From Oscillospiraceae bacterium (GTDB taxonomy: Bacteria; Bacillota; Clostridia; Oscillospirales; Oscillospiraceae), in assembly GCA_017455685.1 (NCBI GenBank), contig JAFSZH010000016.1, positions 1 through 64,000 of the forward strand: a stretch of DNA of 64,000 nt. Reading direction: 5' to 3'. Below, in pieces: positions 14,892 through 24,563 of this stretch. The notes beneath the pieces are model-generated. The model was not told the DNA's origin. It did no database searches and worked only from the letters and a program-made list of their open reading frames with translations. Position 1 is the first letter of the stretch; each line of letters starts with the position of its first letter. A program made the translations under genes and the position numbers.

Positions 14892-16131
14892 CTTTCGTTT
14901 CCCCCTCTCCCCGGAGCTTCCGGAATACGGCCCACAGGCTCAGCAGGAAAAACACCCCGTAGCCCGCCAGCACTGAAAAGCTCACCCCGTTCATGCCGAA
15001 GCGGAGCACCATGGTCCGGCTCAGTCCCGCGGAGACGGCCAGGGCTGCCAGGGTGAAGACGAGCTGCAGCTTCAAGGTGCGGAAGATGATCAGCACCCGG
15101 CTCAGCAGCCAGCAGGCGGAATAGCCTCCGGCGCACAGCACCACCGCCGTCAGCAGTCCGCTGTACTCTCCCAGGGCCGGGCCGTAGAGCAGCGCCATCG
15201 CCCATCGGCCGATCAGCGCAGCCCCCGCCAGAGCCGCGGCGGTGACGGCGCCCAGGAGCAGCAGCATCCTGCCCAACTGCCTCCGCAGGCCCGGCAGGTC
15301 CCCGGTGCTCCAGCGCTCCGCCGCGGTGCGGAGGGCCGGGTCGAAAATGCTCACGGAGAGCACCTGCAGCACCGCCACCGGAGCCGCCGCCGAGGCGTAG
15401 ATCCCCAGAGCCTCCGTGCCGGAGAGGGCCTCCAGCGTCTGCCGAGGCAGGGTCACCACCGCGGTGAAAAGGGTCGTGGACAGCACCGCCGGGAGACAGT
15501 ACCGCAGCAGTTCCAGGGCGTTTTTCCGGGAAGCCCCGCAGCCGAGGGACTCGAAGCGGGCCGCCCGGCTCCGGTCATACAGAGCCAGCCAAACGCCCGT
15601 AGATACCGTCAGGGACAGGATCGCCGGCAGCAGCCGGCCGGTGAGACGGAGCGTCAGGGCAAAGGCGGCCAGCATGCACACGCCCTTGGCAGCGTAGGAG
15701 ATCCCCACGAAGTCCATGCGCCGGTGCTTCTGCTCCACGGCGTAGAAGACCTCCGCCCGCCCGGCCAGGACGCGGTAGAACATGTAAGCCAGCACGCAGA
15801 TCACCGTGGCGGCGTCATAACCGAAGAAAAGCACGTAGCCCAGGCACAGGAGTATCGCCAGGATCGACGCGGCGAGCTGCGCGGCGAGGTACCCGCCCGT
15901 ACCATAGCGTTCCGCCGTGTCCGACACCAGAAACATTTTCAGATCGTAGGTGGACACCACCGCGAACACGTTGGTGACGGCCATGCTCAGCTGCAGGATC
16001 CCCGGGGCGCGGAAATCCGGGCTCAGGCGCACCACGGCCACCCCCACGGCCCACAGGCAGAGATTGTAGATGATCGTCCCCGCTGTGTTCCAGGCGGCGT
16101 TCTGCGCGTCTGTCAGTCGTTTTTCGGTCAT
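14884..16131 (-). CDS. Wzx-type polysaccharide flippase
   Basis: 415 residues, about 12 hydrophobic segments (e.g. LAAQLAASILAILLCLGYVL and MLLLLGAVTAAALAGAALIG), typical of the MATE-like/PST flippases that turn lipid-linked sugar units across the membrane. I use the ATG at 16131, which has GGGAGGACAGC upstream; a TTG at 16164 overlapping the previous stop would add 11 residues. It stands at the downstream end of a long minus-strand run of glycosyltransferase genes, so it likely flips their product. The locus also has an ABC exporter (28.7-30.2 kb). Confidence 0.85.
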   Translation of the reverse strand: MTEKRLTDAQNAAWNTAGTIIYNLCLWAVGVAVVRLSPDFRAPGILQLSMAVTNVFAVVSTYDLKMFLVSDTAERYGTGGYLAAQLAASILAILLCLGYVLFFGYDAATVICVLAYMFYRVLAGRAEVFYAVEQKHRRMDFVGISYAAKGVCMLAAFALTLRLTGRLLPAILSLTVSTGVWLALYDRSRAARFESLGCGASRKNALELLRYCLPAVLSTTLFTAVVTLPRQTLEALSGTEALGIYASAAAPVAVLQVLSVSIFDPALRTAAERWSTGDLPGLRRQLGRMLLLLGAVTAAALAGAALIGRWAMALLYGPALGEYSGLLTAVVLCAGGYSACWLLSRVLIIFRTLKLQLVFTLAALAVSAGLSRTMVLRFGMNGVSFSVLAGYGVFFLLSLWAVFRKLRGEGETKDA

Positions 16132-16160
16132 ATGCTGTCCTCCCGGAGAATGGTTGTGGC

Positions 16161-17129
16161 TCAAAGGCCTCTGGTTTTCTGATAGAACCCCAGGGCGGCG
16201 TCAAAGGGGATCAAGCCGAACCGCAGTAGCGTAACCGCCAGCCGGTTCAGATCGGTAAGCCGCGGGTACGTATCCCCATCCGCGTCACGGAGGATCTGCC
16301 GCCGCAGTTCCTCCCGCCGGGGGCGAAAAGTCTGCCCGCCCCGGGTATTGCACAGGCAGGCGATGCAGTTGGTCACATGGTTGACCGCCGCCTCCCGGCT
16401 CAGCGCCGGAAAGTGCTCCCGATAATACTCCAACCGGTGCAGGCTCTGTTCTATGAACAGGAAGTTTTTCTCCCCGGCGTTGTGAAGGCCGCTGTCCGGC
16501 CGCACCCGGTAATGGTAAAGCACACGGGGCTCGTAGATCACCAGCTCCGCGGCGGCAAGGCACCGGGGCATGATGTCAAAATCCTCCAGAAACACGTCCG
16601 GCGTAAAACGGACATGTTCGAAAATCCCGCGCCGATACAGCTTGTCCCAGACGGAATTGGTGATTTTCGTATTGCGCAGAAGTTCTTCCTCGGCCTGTTC
16701 CCGGTTCAGGATCAGCCGCCGACTGCCCCGGGGAAGCTCCGGATCAAAGTATTTGGTGCGGCCGTTTTTCCCGTTGAGGACCGCGGCACCCGCCACGATA
16801 TCCGCCCCGCTCTCCTCCGCCAAAGAGAGCAGCGAGGCGTACATGTCCGGCTCCGCCCAGTCGTCGCTATCCATAAAACCGATGTACTCGCCTTTGGCCG
16901 CCTCCAGGCCCACGTTCCTGGCCCGGGATATGCCGCCGTTGGCGGTGTGAAACACCCGGACCCGCCCATCCCGGGCGGCCCAGGTGTCGCACATGGCCCC
17001 GCTGTTGTTCGGGGAGCCGTCGTCGATGAGCAGTATTTCCAGATCCCGCAGCGTCTGCGCCGTCAGAGAGCTGACGCACTGATCCAGGTATTTCTCCGTT
17101 TTATAAACGGGTACGATCACGCTGACCAT
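16161..17129 (-). CDS. Family 2 glycosyltransferase
   Basis: 322 residues. GT-A fold start VSVIVPVYKTEKYLDQCVSS, nucleotide-sugar site LLIDDGSPNNSG and metal-binding FMDSDDWAEPDMY. The C-terminal third (FLFIEQSLHRLEYYREHFPA...) is typical for capsule and teichoic-acid-like clusters. Transfers an activated sugar to a growing lipid-linked chain on the cytoplasmic face; donor and acceptor unknown. AAAGGACAG precedes the start. It lies 14 bases after the next upstream transferase gene. Confidence 0.88.
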   Translation of the reverse strand: MVSVIVPVYKTEKYLDQCVSSLTAQTLRDLEILLIDDGSPNNSGAMCDTWAARDGRVRVFHTANGGISRARNVGLEAAKGEYIGFMDSDDWAEPDMYASLLSLAEESGADIVAGAAVLNGKNGRTKYFDPELPRGSRRLILNREQAEEELLRNTKITNSVWDKLYRRGIFEHVRFTPDVFLEDFDIMPRCLAAAELVIYEPRVLYHYRVRPDSGLHNAGEKNFLFIEQSLHRLEYYREHFPALSREAAVNHVTNCIACLCNTRGGQTFRPRREELRRQILRDADGDTYPRLTDLNRLAVTLLRFGLIPFDAALGFYQKTRGL

Positions 17130-17142
17130 GTTCTGTCCTTTC

Positions 17143-18051
17143 TCACAGCCGTCCCAGCAGGAAGCACAGCCGCAGGAAGATCTCGTCTGCGGCGCTCTGC
17201 CGGAAGGGCCGGGGATACGTCAGTTTTTTCCATTGGTCCGCGGCCCGCCGCCGGGTAAACAGCGAGAGCTGTCCGCGCTGCTCCTCCGTCAGCCGGGGGC
17301 CGTAAACCGCCTCGAACTCCCGGAGCATGGCGGTGATCTCCGTGAAATATCCGCCCAGGAAGAACTTTCGGAACCGCCAGAGCTGGAAGCGCAGGAAGCC
17401 CATGCCTCCGGCGCTCACGTTTCCCTCGTGCCGCCGGTAGAGGATGCCGCTCTCCTGCAGGGGGATCACCTCCCCGAAGGCGGCGCACAGCAGATAGAGC
17501 CACCAGTCGTGGCCGCAGCAGTGCTCCGGCAGATGCTCCGCCGCCAGATCCCGGGCGGCGGCGTTGAACGCCATGCAGCAGCCCATGGGAACGCAGTCCG
17601 CCAGCGCGTTGAGGAATCCGATATTGGACGGCATGGGGGCGGGGCCGAGGCGCTTTAGATCCTCGGAGCAGATCTCCCGTCCCGTGAAGCACAGCGCCGG
17701 CCGGGCCGGATCGACCTGCTCCAGCGCCGCGGCGCAGCGGGACACCTTGTCGGGCAGCCACACGTCGTCCTGATCGCAGAAGAAATAGCAATCCGCGCCG
17801 CCGTTTTCCCGCAGCAGGGTGAGAAAGCTCTTTGCGAAGCCCAGGTTCTCCCCCAGCGTGATCCGAAACCGGGGATCGCCGCGCCGGCGTTCCAGCAGGG
17901 CGGGGGTGCCGTCGGAGGAGCCGTCATCACGGACACAGATCACAAGATCGGTCCAGTTTTGTGCCAGCAGGCTCTCAATCTGCTGGGGCAGGTATTTCTC
18001 TCCGTTCCACGTTGAGAGCAGGATCGCGGCTTTTTTCATCTTCCCGTTCAT
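17143..18051 (-). CDS. Family 2 glycosyltransferase
   Basis: 302 residues. AAILLSTWNGEKYLPQQIES, RDDGSSDGT and FCDQDDVWLPDKV are the family 2 nucleotide and DxD-type motifs of rhamnosyltransferase-like enzymes; RHEGNVSAG further on is also typical. The start ATG at 18051 overlaps the preceding stop; an in-frame ATG four codons later is an alternative. The presence of a dTDP-rhamnose reductase gene in the locus makes rhamnose a fair guess for the donor. Confidence 0.87.
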   Translation of the reverse strand: MNGKMKKAAILLSTWNGEKYLPQQIESLLAQNWTDLVICVRDDGSSDGTPALLERRRGDPRFRITLGENLGFAKSFLTLLRENGGADCYFFCDQDDVWLPDKVSRCAAALEQVDPARPALCFTGREICSEDLKRLGPAPMPSNIGFLNALADCVPMGCCMAFNAAARDLAAEHLPEHCCGHDWWLYLLCAAFGEVIPLQESGILYRRHEGNVSAGGMGFLRFQLWRFRKFFLGGYFTEITAMLREFEAVYGPRLTEEQRGQLSLFTRRRAADQWKKLTYPRPFRQSAADEIFLRLCFLLGRL

Positions 18052-18839
18052 AGCTCGTTGCTCTTTTCACTGGCTGCGTACAGTGCCGTCAGCCACCGGG
18101 CGATCCTCTCCGGCCAGAAGCGGCGAAACAGCCGGTAGTCCTCCGCGCTGCGCCGGTGGTCGGCCAGGATGCGGCTGGTCTCCGAGGCCGGATGGATCCG
18201 GTGGAGCACCAGCGTCCGGGGAGAAAAGGCGAAGCTGCCCCGCTCCCGGGAAAGCGTCTCCCACTCCGCCCAGTCCAGATCGCAGGCAAAGGAATCGTCA
18301 AAGGGATGCTCCAGCGCCTTGTCCCGGACGAAGGTCACCGAGGGGCAACAGATGGGGTCTCCGAAGGCCAGGGACAGCCGCCGGGACCACCGGGGATAGG
18401 GAAAAAGGGCCATGGGCGTGCGCAGCAGCTTCTTTATGTTCAGCAGCTTGCTGGAGGTGAGAGTCTCCCCCTCCCGGAGCTCGCCGTAGCCGCTGGAAAA
18501 GAGCAGCGGCTCCCGGGCCCGGTTCATGGCGGAGAGCATGGTCCCTGTATACTCCGGCAGATACACGTCGTCCTGGTGAGCCAGGGTCACCAGAGGCGTG
18601 TCCGCGCAGCCCAGGGCGAAGTTCCAGTCCCCCGCCAGCCCCGGCTCCCGTCCGCTGATGAACAGGGGCAGCCCGTACCGCGAGCTCAGGGAGCGGATCA
18701 GCTCGTTGGGAGTGGAGGTGGCCAGCATCACGGCGCTTCGCACGCTCTGGCGGCGGAGGGAGAGGATGCACTCCTCCAGGTAGGGGCTCTCGCCGTAGGC
18801 GCAGATCACGAAGCTGTGGTCTTCCCCGCTCCAGGTCAT
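18048..18839 (-). CDS. Family 2 glycosyltransferase, divergent
   Basis: 263 residues. FVICAYGESPYLEECILSLR replaces the usual S[VI]I[VI]P start, but the layout and the metal site LAHQDDVYLPEYTG are those of GT2 enzymes. The C-terminus carries FACDLDWAEWETL, another acidic patch typical of the group. It overlaps both neighbours by four bases (ATGA), so the genes are translated as a chain. Donor and acceptor unknown. Confidence 0.82.
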   Translation of the reverse strand: MTWSGEDHSFVICAYGESPYLEECILSLRRQSVRSAVMLATSTPNELIRSLSSRYGLPLFISGREPGLAGDWNFALGCADTPLVTLAHQDDVYLPEYTGTMLSAMNRAREPLLFSSGYGELREGETLTSSKLLNIKKLLRTPMALFPYPRWSRRLSLAFGDPICCPSVTFVRDKALEHPFDDSFACDLDWAEWETLSRERGSFAFSPRTLVLHRIHPASETSRILADHRRSAEDYRLFRRFWPERIARWLTALYAASEKSNEL

Positions 18840-19201
18840 GGCTCGTCCTCCCGCTGTTCCAGCTCCCGGAGGCGTTTTTCCAGCAGGGCGTTGTCCTGGG
18901 CGAGCTTCTTTACCTTGTCATTCAGCCCGGAGACGATGGCCGTCAGGGACATCAGGATCAAAATGAGGCAGAAGAACACCAGGGCGAACAGGGCGTTGGT
19001 GTGGCTGACGATCCCCACCATTTCCGCGATCGCGGGCAGGATGTCGGGGAACAGGGCCAGGGCCAGCATCAGCACCCCGGAGAAGATCCACAGCAGGGCG
19101 TAGCGCAGGTTCAGGCGCTTGTTGCGCAGCAGCGTGAGCAAAATGGCGGCGTAGAACGCCAGGGCGATGAGCATGGAGATTTGCGCAGTATGGGAAAGCA
19201 T
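18836..19201 (-). CDS. DUF2304 membrane protein
   Basis: 121 residues. Two to three hydrophobic helices (ISMLIALAFYAAILLTLL; YALLWIFSGVLMLALALF; ALFALVFFCLILILMSLTAI) and a C-terminal coiled coil (NDKVKKLAQDNALLEKRLRE). This is the DUF2304 layout, commonly encoded directly beside a DPM1-like glycosyltransferase as here. Probably anchors or assists that enzyme at the membrane; no catalytic motif. GGAGGGG within the end of the preceding gene serves as its ribosome-binding site. Confidence 0.82.
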   Translation of the reverse strand: MLSHTAQISMLIALAFYAAILLTLLRNKRLNLRYALLWIFSGVLMLALALFPDILPAIAEMVGIVSHTNALFALVFFCLILILMSLTAIVSGLNDKVKKLAQDNALLEKRLRELEQREDEP

Positions 19202-19204
19202 CGG

Positions 19205-19903
19205 TCAACCCCTCCTGAAAAAGATCCGGCGCAGGATCAGCGATAGGGAAACTTTGATCATATAATAGGCGCCTCCCAGGGCGGTGATGGAGCTCTCGCC
19301 CCCCTGCCGGGGACGCATTTCCACGGCCGCCTCCCGGATGCGCAGGCCGCAAAGCCCGGCGGCGAGCACGGACTCCGGCTCCGGGTAGTCCTGGGCGTAG
19401 TCGGCGGCGAAGAGGGCGATGGCCCGGGGTCCGGCGGCGCGCATGCCGCTGGTGATGTCCCGGACGTGCACGCCGCACAGGGCGTGCACCAGGCCGCTGA
19501 GGAAGATGATGCCCGCCCTGCGCATGGCGGAGGACCGGAAGCCCGCGCCGCCGACGAACCGGGAGCCCACCACCAGATCCGCCTCGTCCCGCTCGATGGG
19601 CTCCAGCAGGGCCGGGAGAGCGTCGGCGGGATGCTGGCCGTCGGCGTCGAACTGCACGGCGGCGGCATAGCCCCGCTCCAGGGCGTAGCGATAGCCGGTC
19701 TGGACGCAGCCGCCGATGCCAAGATTTACCGGAAGCTCCAGTACCGGCACGCCCATGGCCCGGCACAGCTCCCCGGTGGCGTCCCGGGAGCCGTCGTTGA
19801 CCACCACCACGTCCAGCGCCGGACAGCTTCGGCGCAGCTCCGTCACGGTGGCGGCGATGTTTTTCTCCTCGTTGTAGGCGGGGATGATCACAAGCGTTTT
19901 CAT
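19205..19903 (-). CDS. DPM1-like family 2 glycosyltransferase (polyprenyl-phosphate sugar synthase)
   Basis: 232 residues. VIIPAYNEEKNIAATV, VVNDGSRDAT and QFDADGQHPADAL are the motifs of dolichol/undecaprenyl-phosphate mannose or glucose synthases. No C-terminal membrane domain, so it probably docks with the DUF2304 protein encoded three bases downstream. It would load a sugar onto a polyprenyl phosphate for use outside the cell by the GT-C-like membrane proteins encoded upstream (DUF6020, DUF2142). Start 19903 overlaps the DUF6020 stop as ATGA; the open frame is longer but this start fits the family. Confidence 0.88.
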   Translation of the reverse strand: MKTLVIIPAYNEEKNIAATVTELRRSCPALDVVVVNDGSRDATGELCRAMGVPVLELPVNLGIGGCVQTGYRYALERGYAAAVQFDADGQHPADALPALLEPIERDEADLVVGSRFVGGAGFRSSAMRRAGIIFLSGLVHALCGVHVRDITSGMRAAGPRAIALFAADYAQDYPEPESVLAAGLCGLRIREAAVEMRPRQGGESSITALGGAYYMIKVSLSLILRRIFFRRG

Positions 19904-22053
19904 GGCGCGGCGGTCCCTCTCTCCCCCTCCCGGGGCACGAAATAGATCAGCAGCAGGAACAGAGAACAAACGAACGCGAAATAGACGTACCGGTAATCCT
20001 GCCAGGCCATGGCCATCGCCAGAGACAGGCAGTTGGCGGCCATGGGGACGGCGGCCAGGAGCAGCCCGCGCTTTTTCTCCCCCAGCGCCAGCCAGCAGAG
20101 CAGCAGCGCCATGGCCACGCACCAGCCCGGCCGCCAGACCACCGCGTCTGGAGCCAGGTGGTCCGACGTCAGGGCAAAGGCCCGGGCGATCCATTCCGTC
20201 AGAAAGGTCTCCCGGCAGTAGAAGCCCAGGGCGTTGCGCTCCACCACGTTTTCATATCTGCCGCCGCAGACGTGGTAATTGTACCCGCTGGGCACCGGAT
20301 TCCACAGCAGATTACAGCCCAGCAGCCGGTCCTTGAGGATCAAAAACGGATGGCGGACAAAGGCGCGCAGATAGGCCCCCAGCACCGCGTCCCGCCCCAG
20401 GGCGGTGACTTTTTCCGGGATGCCGTTTTCCAGCGACGGGCCGGACATGGTGATGGAGTTGGCGTTATAGGGGGTGTAGATCTCCCGCCAGACCTCCTCC
20501 GGGGCCAACTGGGCCAGGAAAGGATCCTCCTCCCCGGAGGCGATCTGGGCATAAGCCATGCCGTGGAGGAACTCCGCCGGGTCGTAGATGGCGTTGGGCT
20601 CCACGTCCAGCGCCCGGAAAGCCCCGGAGCGGACCGCCAGCACCAGGACCGCGGCCAGCAGCCCGGTGAGCAGAGGACGGAGGGTCCGGCGGCACAGGCA
20701 TTCCGTGCCCAGCGCCAGGCACCCGGCGATCAGCACGATGAGACCGTTATGCCGCAGCAGCAGCGTCAGCGCCAGACACACCGCCGTTTGGAGAACGTTG
20801 CCGGGGGTGAAGAACGCCTCCCGCTCTTCTCCCATTTGCCAGAACAGCAGCGTCAGCCACAGCAGGCAGATGGTATAGGGCACGTCCTTCCACAGCACGG
20901 CGGAGTAGATGCCGTTGACGATATGGAGACCGAAAAAGAGGGCGAAGGCCGTGAGCCAGTGCCGGGAGAGGCCCCGCTCCGCCAGCCGGGCCAGGAAAGA
21001 CGCCGTCACGGCGGCATAGGCCAGGACCTGACAGAGGGTGATCCACACCGCGCTGCCGGTGAGCCGCCACACGAGGCGGTAGAAAAGCGTCAGCAGGGCC
21101 GGGTGGGCGTCCGTCACCGGGGTCAGGCCTATGGCCTGGCTGAGCTGGCTCAGGCTGTCCGGGGACATGGCCCCGGGGTTGGCCGCCGTCAGATAGATCA
21201 GCCAGATCCCCGTCAGCGCCAGGAACAGCGCCCGGCGGTATCGTCTGTCCGGCACAGGCCGAGCGGTGGTCAGAAAGAGCTCCCGGGCTGCGGCGGCGTA
21301 AGCCGCGCCGATCGAGAGCGACAGCAGCCACAGCAGCGGGTCGGAAGCACCGGAAACGAGGCCGCTGCGGACCCGGTAAACCCGCGCGGGGGCGTAGGGG
21401 CTTTCGTCGCGCAGGTCGATCCTTGTCAGTCTGTCCCCGTCCTCGATCTCCAGCACGCCCCCCTCGGCGGAGGGGAGGAAGCGCAGATCGATATCCTCCG
21501 CCGCCGGGAAGGTCAGCGTCAGCGTGCTCCCCGCTTCGGAGGCGGTCCAGACGCCGTCCGGCTGCAGCGTCCAGTCCCCGGTGGGATCGGCCGCCGGCAA
21601 TGCCGCCGCCGCGCCGTCGATGGCGCAGGCGGCTTCCACCGCCACGTCCCCGCCGTCGGCGGAGCGCAGCGTCACTGTGGTCTCCCGGGGCGTCACCGCT
21701 ATGAAATCCGGCAGAATGCCGCGGCTCAGGCCGGTAAAGAGGACCAGCACCGCCCCGGCGATCAGCCGGCCGGACAGGTTCTCACGCTTATTCTCCCGGC
21801 GGGGACCGGCGCGGAAAACACCCTTTGCGTCCCAGCGGCGCAGCACCCAAATGGCGGCGCGCAGCAGGAAGAACACGCCTACGGCGCAGAGCGCAAAGGT
21901 CAGCAGCTGCCAGGGCCGCACCTCGGTCCGCTCCGGGTCCGTGAACAGGAAGTGGCCCGTCAGCTGGAACGTGACGAACAGATCCAGCGCGATCAGCAGT
22001 GCCCATCGTACGGCAGACAATGGGGTCTCCGGGGCAGCGCTCCGCTTGCGCAT
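19900..22053 (-). CDS. DUF6020-type large membrane protein, putative GT-C glycosyltransferase
   Basis: 717 residues. Three membrane helices near the N-terminus, an extracellular-looking stretch (~residues 115-235, rich in beta strands), then about ten helices with NPGAMSPDSLSQLSQA in the first loop, a pattern of the DUF6020 / oligosaccharyl-type families that use polyprenyl-phosphate sugars. The C-terminal loop holds NPVPSGYNYHVCGGRYENVV. It is encoded with the DPM1-like enzyme whose product could be its donor. GAAAGGAGG lies before the start. Function inferred. Confidence 0.72.
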   Translation of the reverse strand: MRKRSAAPETPLSAVRWALLIALDLFVTFQLTGHFLFTDPERTEVRPWQLLTFALCAVGVFFLLRAAIWVLRRWDAKGVFRAGPRRENKRENLSGRLIAGAVLVLFTGLSRGILPDFIAVTPRETTVTLRSADGGDVAVEAACAIDGAAAALPAADPTGDWTLQPDGVWTASEAGSTLTLTFPAAEDIDLRFLPSAEGGVLEIEDGDRLTRIDLRDESPYAPARVYRVRSGLVSGASDPLLWLLSLSIGAAYAAAARELFLTTARPVPDRRYRRALFLALTGIWLIYLTAANPGAMSPDSLSQLSQAIGLTPVTDAHPALLTLFYRLVWRLTGSAVWITLCQVLAYAAVTASFLARLAERGLSRHWLTAFALFFGLHIVNGIYSAVLWKDVPYTICLLWLTLLFWQMGEEREAFFTPGNVLQTAVCLALTLLLRHNGLIVLIAGCLALGTECLCRRTLRPLLTGLLAAVLVLAVRSGAFRALDVEPNAIYDPAEFLHGMAYAQIASGEEDPFLAQLAPEEVWREIYTPYNANSITMSGPSLENGIPEKVTALGRDAVLGAYLRAFVRHPFLILKDRLLGCNLLWNPVPSGYNYHVCGGRYENVVERNALGFYCRETFLTEWIARAFALTSDHLAPDAVVWRPGWCVAMALLLCWLALGEKKRGLLLAAVPMAANCLSLAMAMAWQDYRYVYFAFVCSLFLLLIYFVPREGERGTAAP

Positions 22054-22084
22054 GGATTCTCCTCCTTTCCTGTTCTTCGTTTTA

Positions 22085-24451
22085 TCAGGGGACGAACCGC
22101 GCCGTCAGCAAAGTCCAGATCACGTAGACCGGCCCCGCCATAGAGGCCAGTCCCAGCACGGCGGTCTTCCATTCCGCGGGCAGCCGGGAGCGCACGCCCC
22201 AGTGGAATGCCAGCATGAACGCCGGAAAGACCAGCGGCAGCAGATACCGGGGTTGGCACCCGGCTACGGAATCGCTGCCCACCGGCGTAAACACCAGGTA
22301 CAGCACCGTGACGACAGCGCACACCTGTGCCAGCAGAACCGCCAGTCCTGCCAGACGGAAATGGGGCCGCCGGTCCAGCAGACAGCGCTCGTCCTTTCCC
22401 CGGTCCAGCAACGCCGAGGCCAGGACCGGCGCCAGCAGCCAGCCTCCCGTAGTTACGGCGCCCACGTAAGCGAAAAAGGAGGTGTAAGCGTAAGCGGTAT
22501 CCGGCGCCAGATACCAGCGCAGGAACCTCGCCAGCACCCCGAGATAGCGGGGGATATCACTCAGAATGTATTTCACCTGTCCCAGCAGGTTCACGTCGCT
22601 GCCGCCTCTGAGATCGCCGCCGCCGTTGTGGCGCAGCGCGTCGATCAGCTGGGGCAGAGCGCAGTACGCCAGCATCACCGCCAGCGTGCCCAGGACCCAC
22701 AGACAATAGCGCTTCCGAGCAGCCCGGTCGGGGAACTTCTCCTTCGGCATCAGCAGCAGCGCGGGAAGCACGATGCAATACAGGTCTTTGGGAAGGCAGC
22801 CGACCACGATGCTCCCGATCATCCAGGCCGCGTCCCGGCCGGACAGCAGTTTTTCCGGCGTCTGCAGCTCCGAAAAGTATACAGCAAAGCCCATCGTCAG
22901 AAAAGAGGTTACCCACGCGTCATAGGAATAGCTTGCCGCCTGGAACAGATTGGTGGTCAGCAATCCGACGGCGAACAACGCCATTTTGCCATAACGGAGC
23001 TTCCGCATGGCCAGGGTCATCACCAGCACGTAAACGAACACGTTGCACACCCTGCCCAGGACAAAGATTCCCGGGTACGGAAGCGAAAGTATTTTCCCCA
23101 GCCAGTGGCCTGCGGCCATCGGGAGGTAGCCATAGCGGTCGGGCAGGATCGAGGCGCGGCTGTACTTGAGCGTGTTGCTGCCGTTCTCATAAAGATCTGC
23201 AATGGCCATATCCGTTGCCTGTGTCTGAGACTGGGAAAAGGAGATGGGAAAGGTCAGCGCCTCCAGGCCGTTTTCGGCGTTGGAATACACACTGTAAATA
23301 TTCTGGGAGAGATGGACAGTCCGGGAATAGTGGATCTGGTCGTCCCAGGAGACGCCGGTCACCGCAGGCATGGCCACAGCCAGGTACAACCCCAGCGTCA
23401 GGGCAGCGACGGCGAAGCATTTCTCCGGAGAGCGCAGGAGCTTCCGCCAGGACAGGGTGAACAGCGCCAGCAGGAACGCCAGGGCCATAAACGCCAGTCC
23501 GCGTCCCCACAGAAACGGCTGGCCCAGCCGGGCAGCATAAAAGTGTTCCGCAAATGCGCCGATCCCGGCTCCCAGTCCCGCGGAACAGGGCACGCGCCAT
23601 CCCCGCCGAAGGCCGGCCAGAGCCCGGCGGACAGCTTCTGCGAGCTGCCTGCGGGCGAACAGCAACGGTCCGCCGAGCCAGATCAGCGCCGCACCAGCCA
23701 GAAAGATCCCCCGTCGGAGACCGGCCGCACCATCGGAGATCGGCTTCAGCAGCAGGGCGGCAGCCGCCGCCACCGCCGCGGCCCACAATACGATCCGAAG
23801 GCTGGCCCGACGGTGCAAAAGGACGAACGCTCCCGTCATCAGCAGCGCTCCCACTGCCGCCATCAGCGGGAAGGGAATCTGCGTGCCGTAGTATTCCCCC
23901 ACGAAAGACACTCTCCACGGCTGGGGTGCGCCGTTGACGAGGCACATTTCTCCCGTCTCCCCGGTCTCCCGGCTCAGCAGGGCCACAGACGCCCCCGTGA
24001 TCCCCTGGGTCTGCAGCCACAGCACGTAGCTGCCCGCCGGAAGCTCGGCGCGTGTGGTCAGCGTAGTCAGGTCCAGCAGCTGCTCCTTCCCCCAGGAGTT
24101 CTCCGCCAGAATCTCTCCGGAGGAGGCGTCCAGGATCTGGATGTGCACCTGTCCGTCGGTGACGGTCTCGGTATAGGTAGCCATGTACAGGGACATTTGG
24201 CGGATCTGTCGGGAAAGGCGGAAGGGCTGGGTCAGCGTGTCGTTTTCCCCCAGGACGACGGCGTAGTATTCCGTCTCCCAGGTGGTGGTGAGGGGATCCG
24301 TTTTGAGAAGGACCCGGGGCGCAGAGAAGGAATGGAGGATCACCGTGAGGAAAAACAGCGTCAGCGCCAGCGCCGCCGCACGCTGCCAAAAGGAGCGCAG
24401 CACCCCTTGCCGGGCTTCCCGGAGCCATTGTGCCGTTTGTTTTGACTTCAC
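22085..24451 (-). CDS. DUF2142 family membrane protein
   Basis: 788 residues with more than a dozen helices. The central segment GVSWDDQIHYSRTVHLSQNI and later PDRYGYLPMAAGHWLGKIL and ASYSYDAWVTSFLTMGFAVY are DUF2142 hallmarks; the family is found in polysaccharide and teichoic-acid clusters and is thought to be GT-C-like. The N-terminal ~300 residues add a beta-rich outer domain and helices. I use GTG at 24451 because GGGAGG lies eight bases upstream; ATG 24505 or TTG 24532 would add up to 27 residues. Starts divergently from the LtaS-like genes. Confidence 0.8.
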   Translation of the reverse strand: MKSKQTAQWLREARQGVLRSFWQRAAALALTLFFLTVILHSFSAPRVLLKTDPLTTTWETEYYAVVLGENDTLTQPFRLSRQIRQMSLYMATYTETVTDGQVHIQILDASSGEILAENSWGKEQLLDLTTLTTRAELPAGSYVLWLQTQGITGASVALLSRETGETGEMCLVNGAPQPWRVSFVGEYYGTQIPFPLMAAVGALLMTGAFVLLHRRASLRIVLWAAAVAAAAALLLKPISDGAAGLRRGIFLAGAALIWLGGPLLFARRQLAEAVRRALAGLRRGWRVPCSAGLGAGIGAFAEHFYAARLGQPFLWGRGLAFMALAFLLALFTLSWRKLLRSPEKCFAVAALTLGLYLAVAMPAVTGVSWDDQIHYSRTVHLSQNIYSVYSNAENGLEALTFPISFSQSQTQATDMAIADLYENGSNTLKYSRASILPDRYGYLPMAAGHWLGKILSLPYPGIFVLGRVCNVFVYVLVMTLAMRKLRYGKMALFAVGLLTTNLFQAASYSYDAWVTSFLTMGFAVYFSELQTPEKLLSGRDAAWMIGSIVVGCLPKDLYCIVLPALLLMPKEKFPDRAARKRYCLWVLGTLAVMLAYCALPQLIDALRHNGGGDLRGGSDVNLLGQVKYILSDIPRYLGVLARFLRWYLAPDTAYAYTSFFAYVGAVTTGGWLLAPVLASALLDRGKDERCLLDRRPHFRLAGLAVLLAQVCAVVTVLYLVFTPVGSDSVAGCQPRYLLPLVFPAFMLAFHWGVRSRLPAEWKTAVLGLASMAGPVYVIWTLLTARFVP

Positions 24452-24493
24452 AGGGTTGTCCTCCCTTCCGCTCTTCGCCGGCGTTCTCTCATC

Positions 24494-24522
24494 TTGACGG
24501 TTCATGAGCCGTGTTTTATAAT
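24494..24522 (+). promoter_or_regulatory. Promoter of the LtaS-like gene pair
   Basis: TTGACG (24494-24499), 17 bases, TATAAT (24517-24522), 41 bases before the start codon. A strong consensus promoter in the divergent gap. Confidence 0.8.
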
Positions 24523-24563
24523 TCTTTTGCAAAAAACCACTATTTTATAAACAGGGCAGGATA

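Noticed and set aside
21524..24445. 973-codon plus-strand open frame opposite the DUF2142 gene
   Set aside because: Low-complexity antisense translation over a well-supported gene; no domain or start site.
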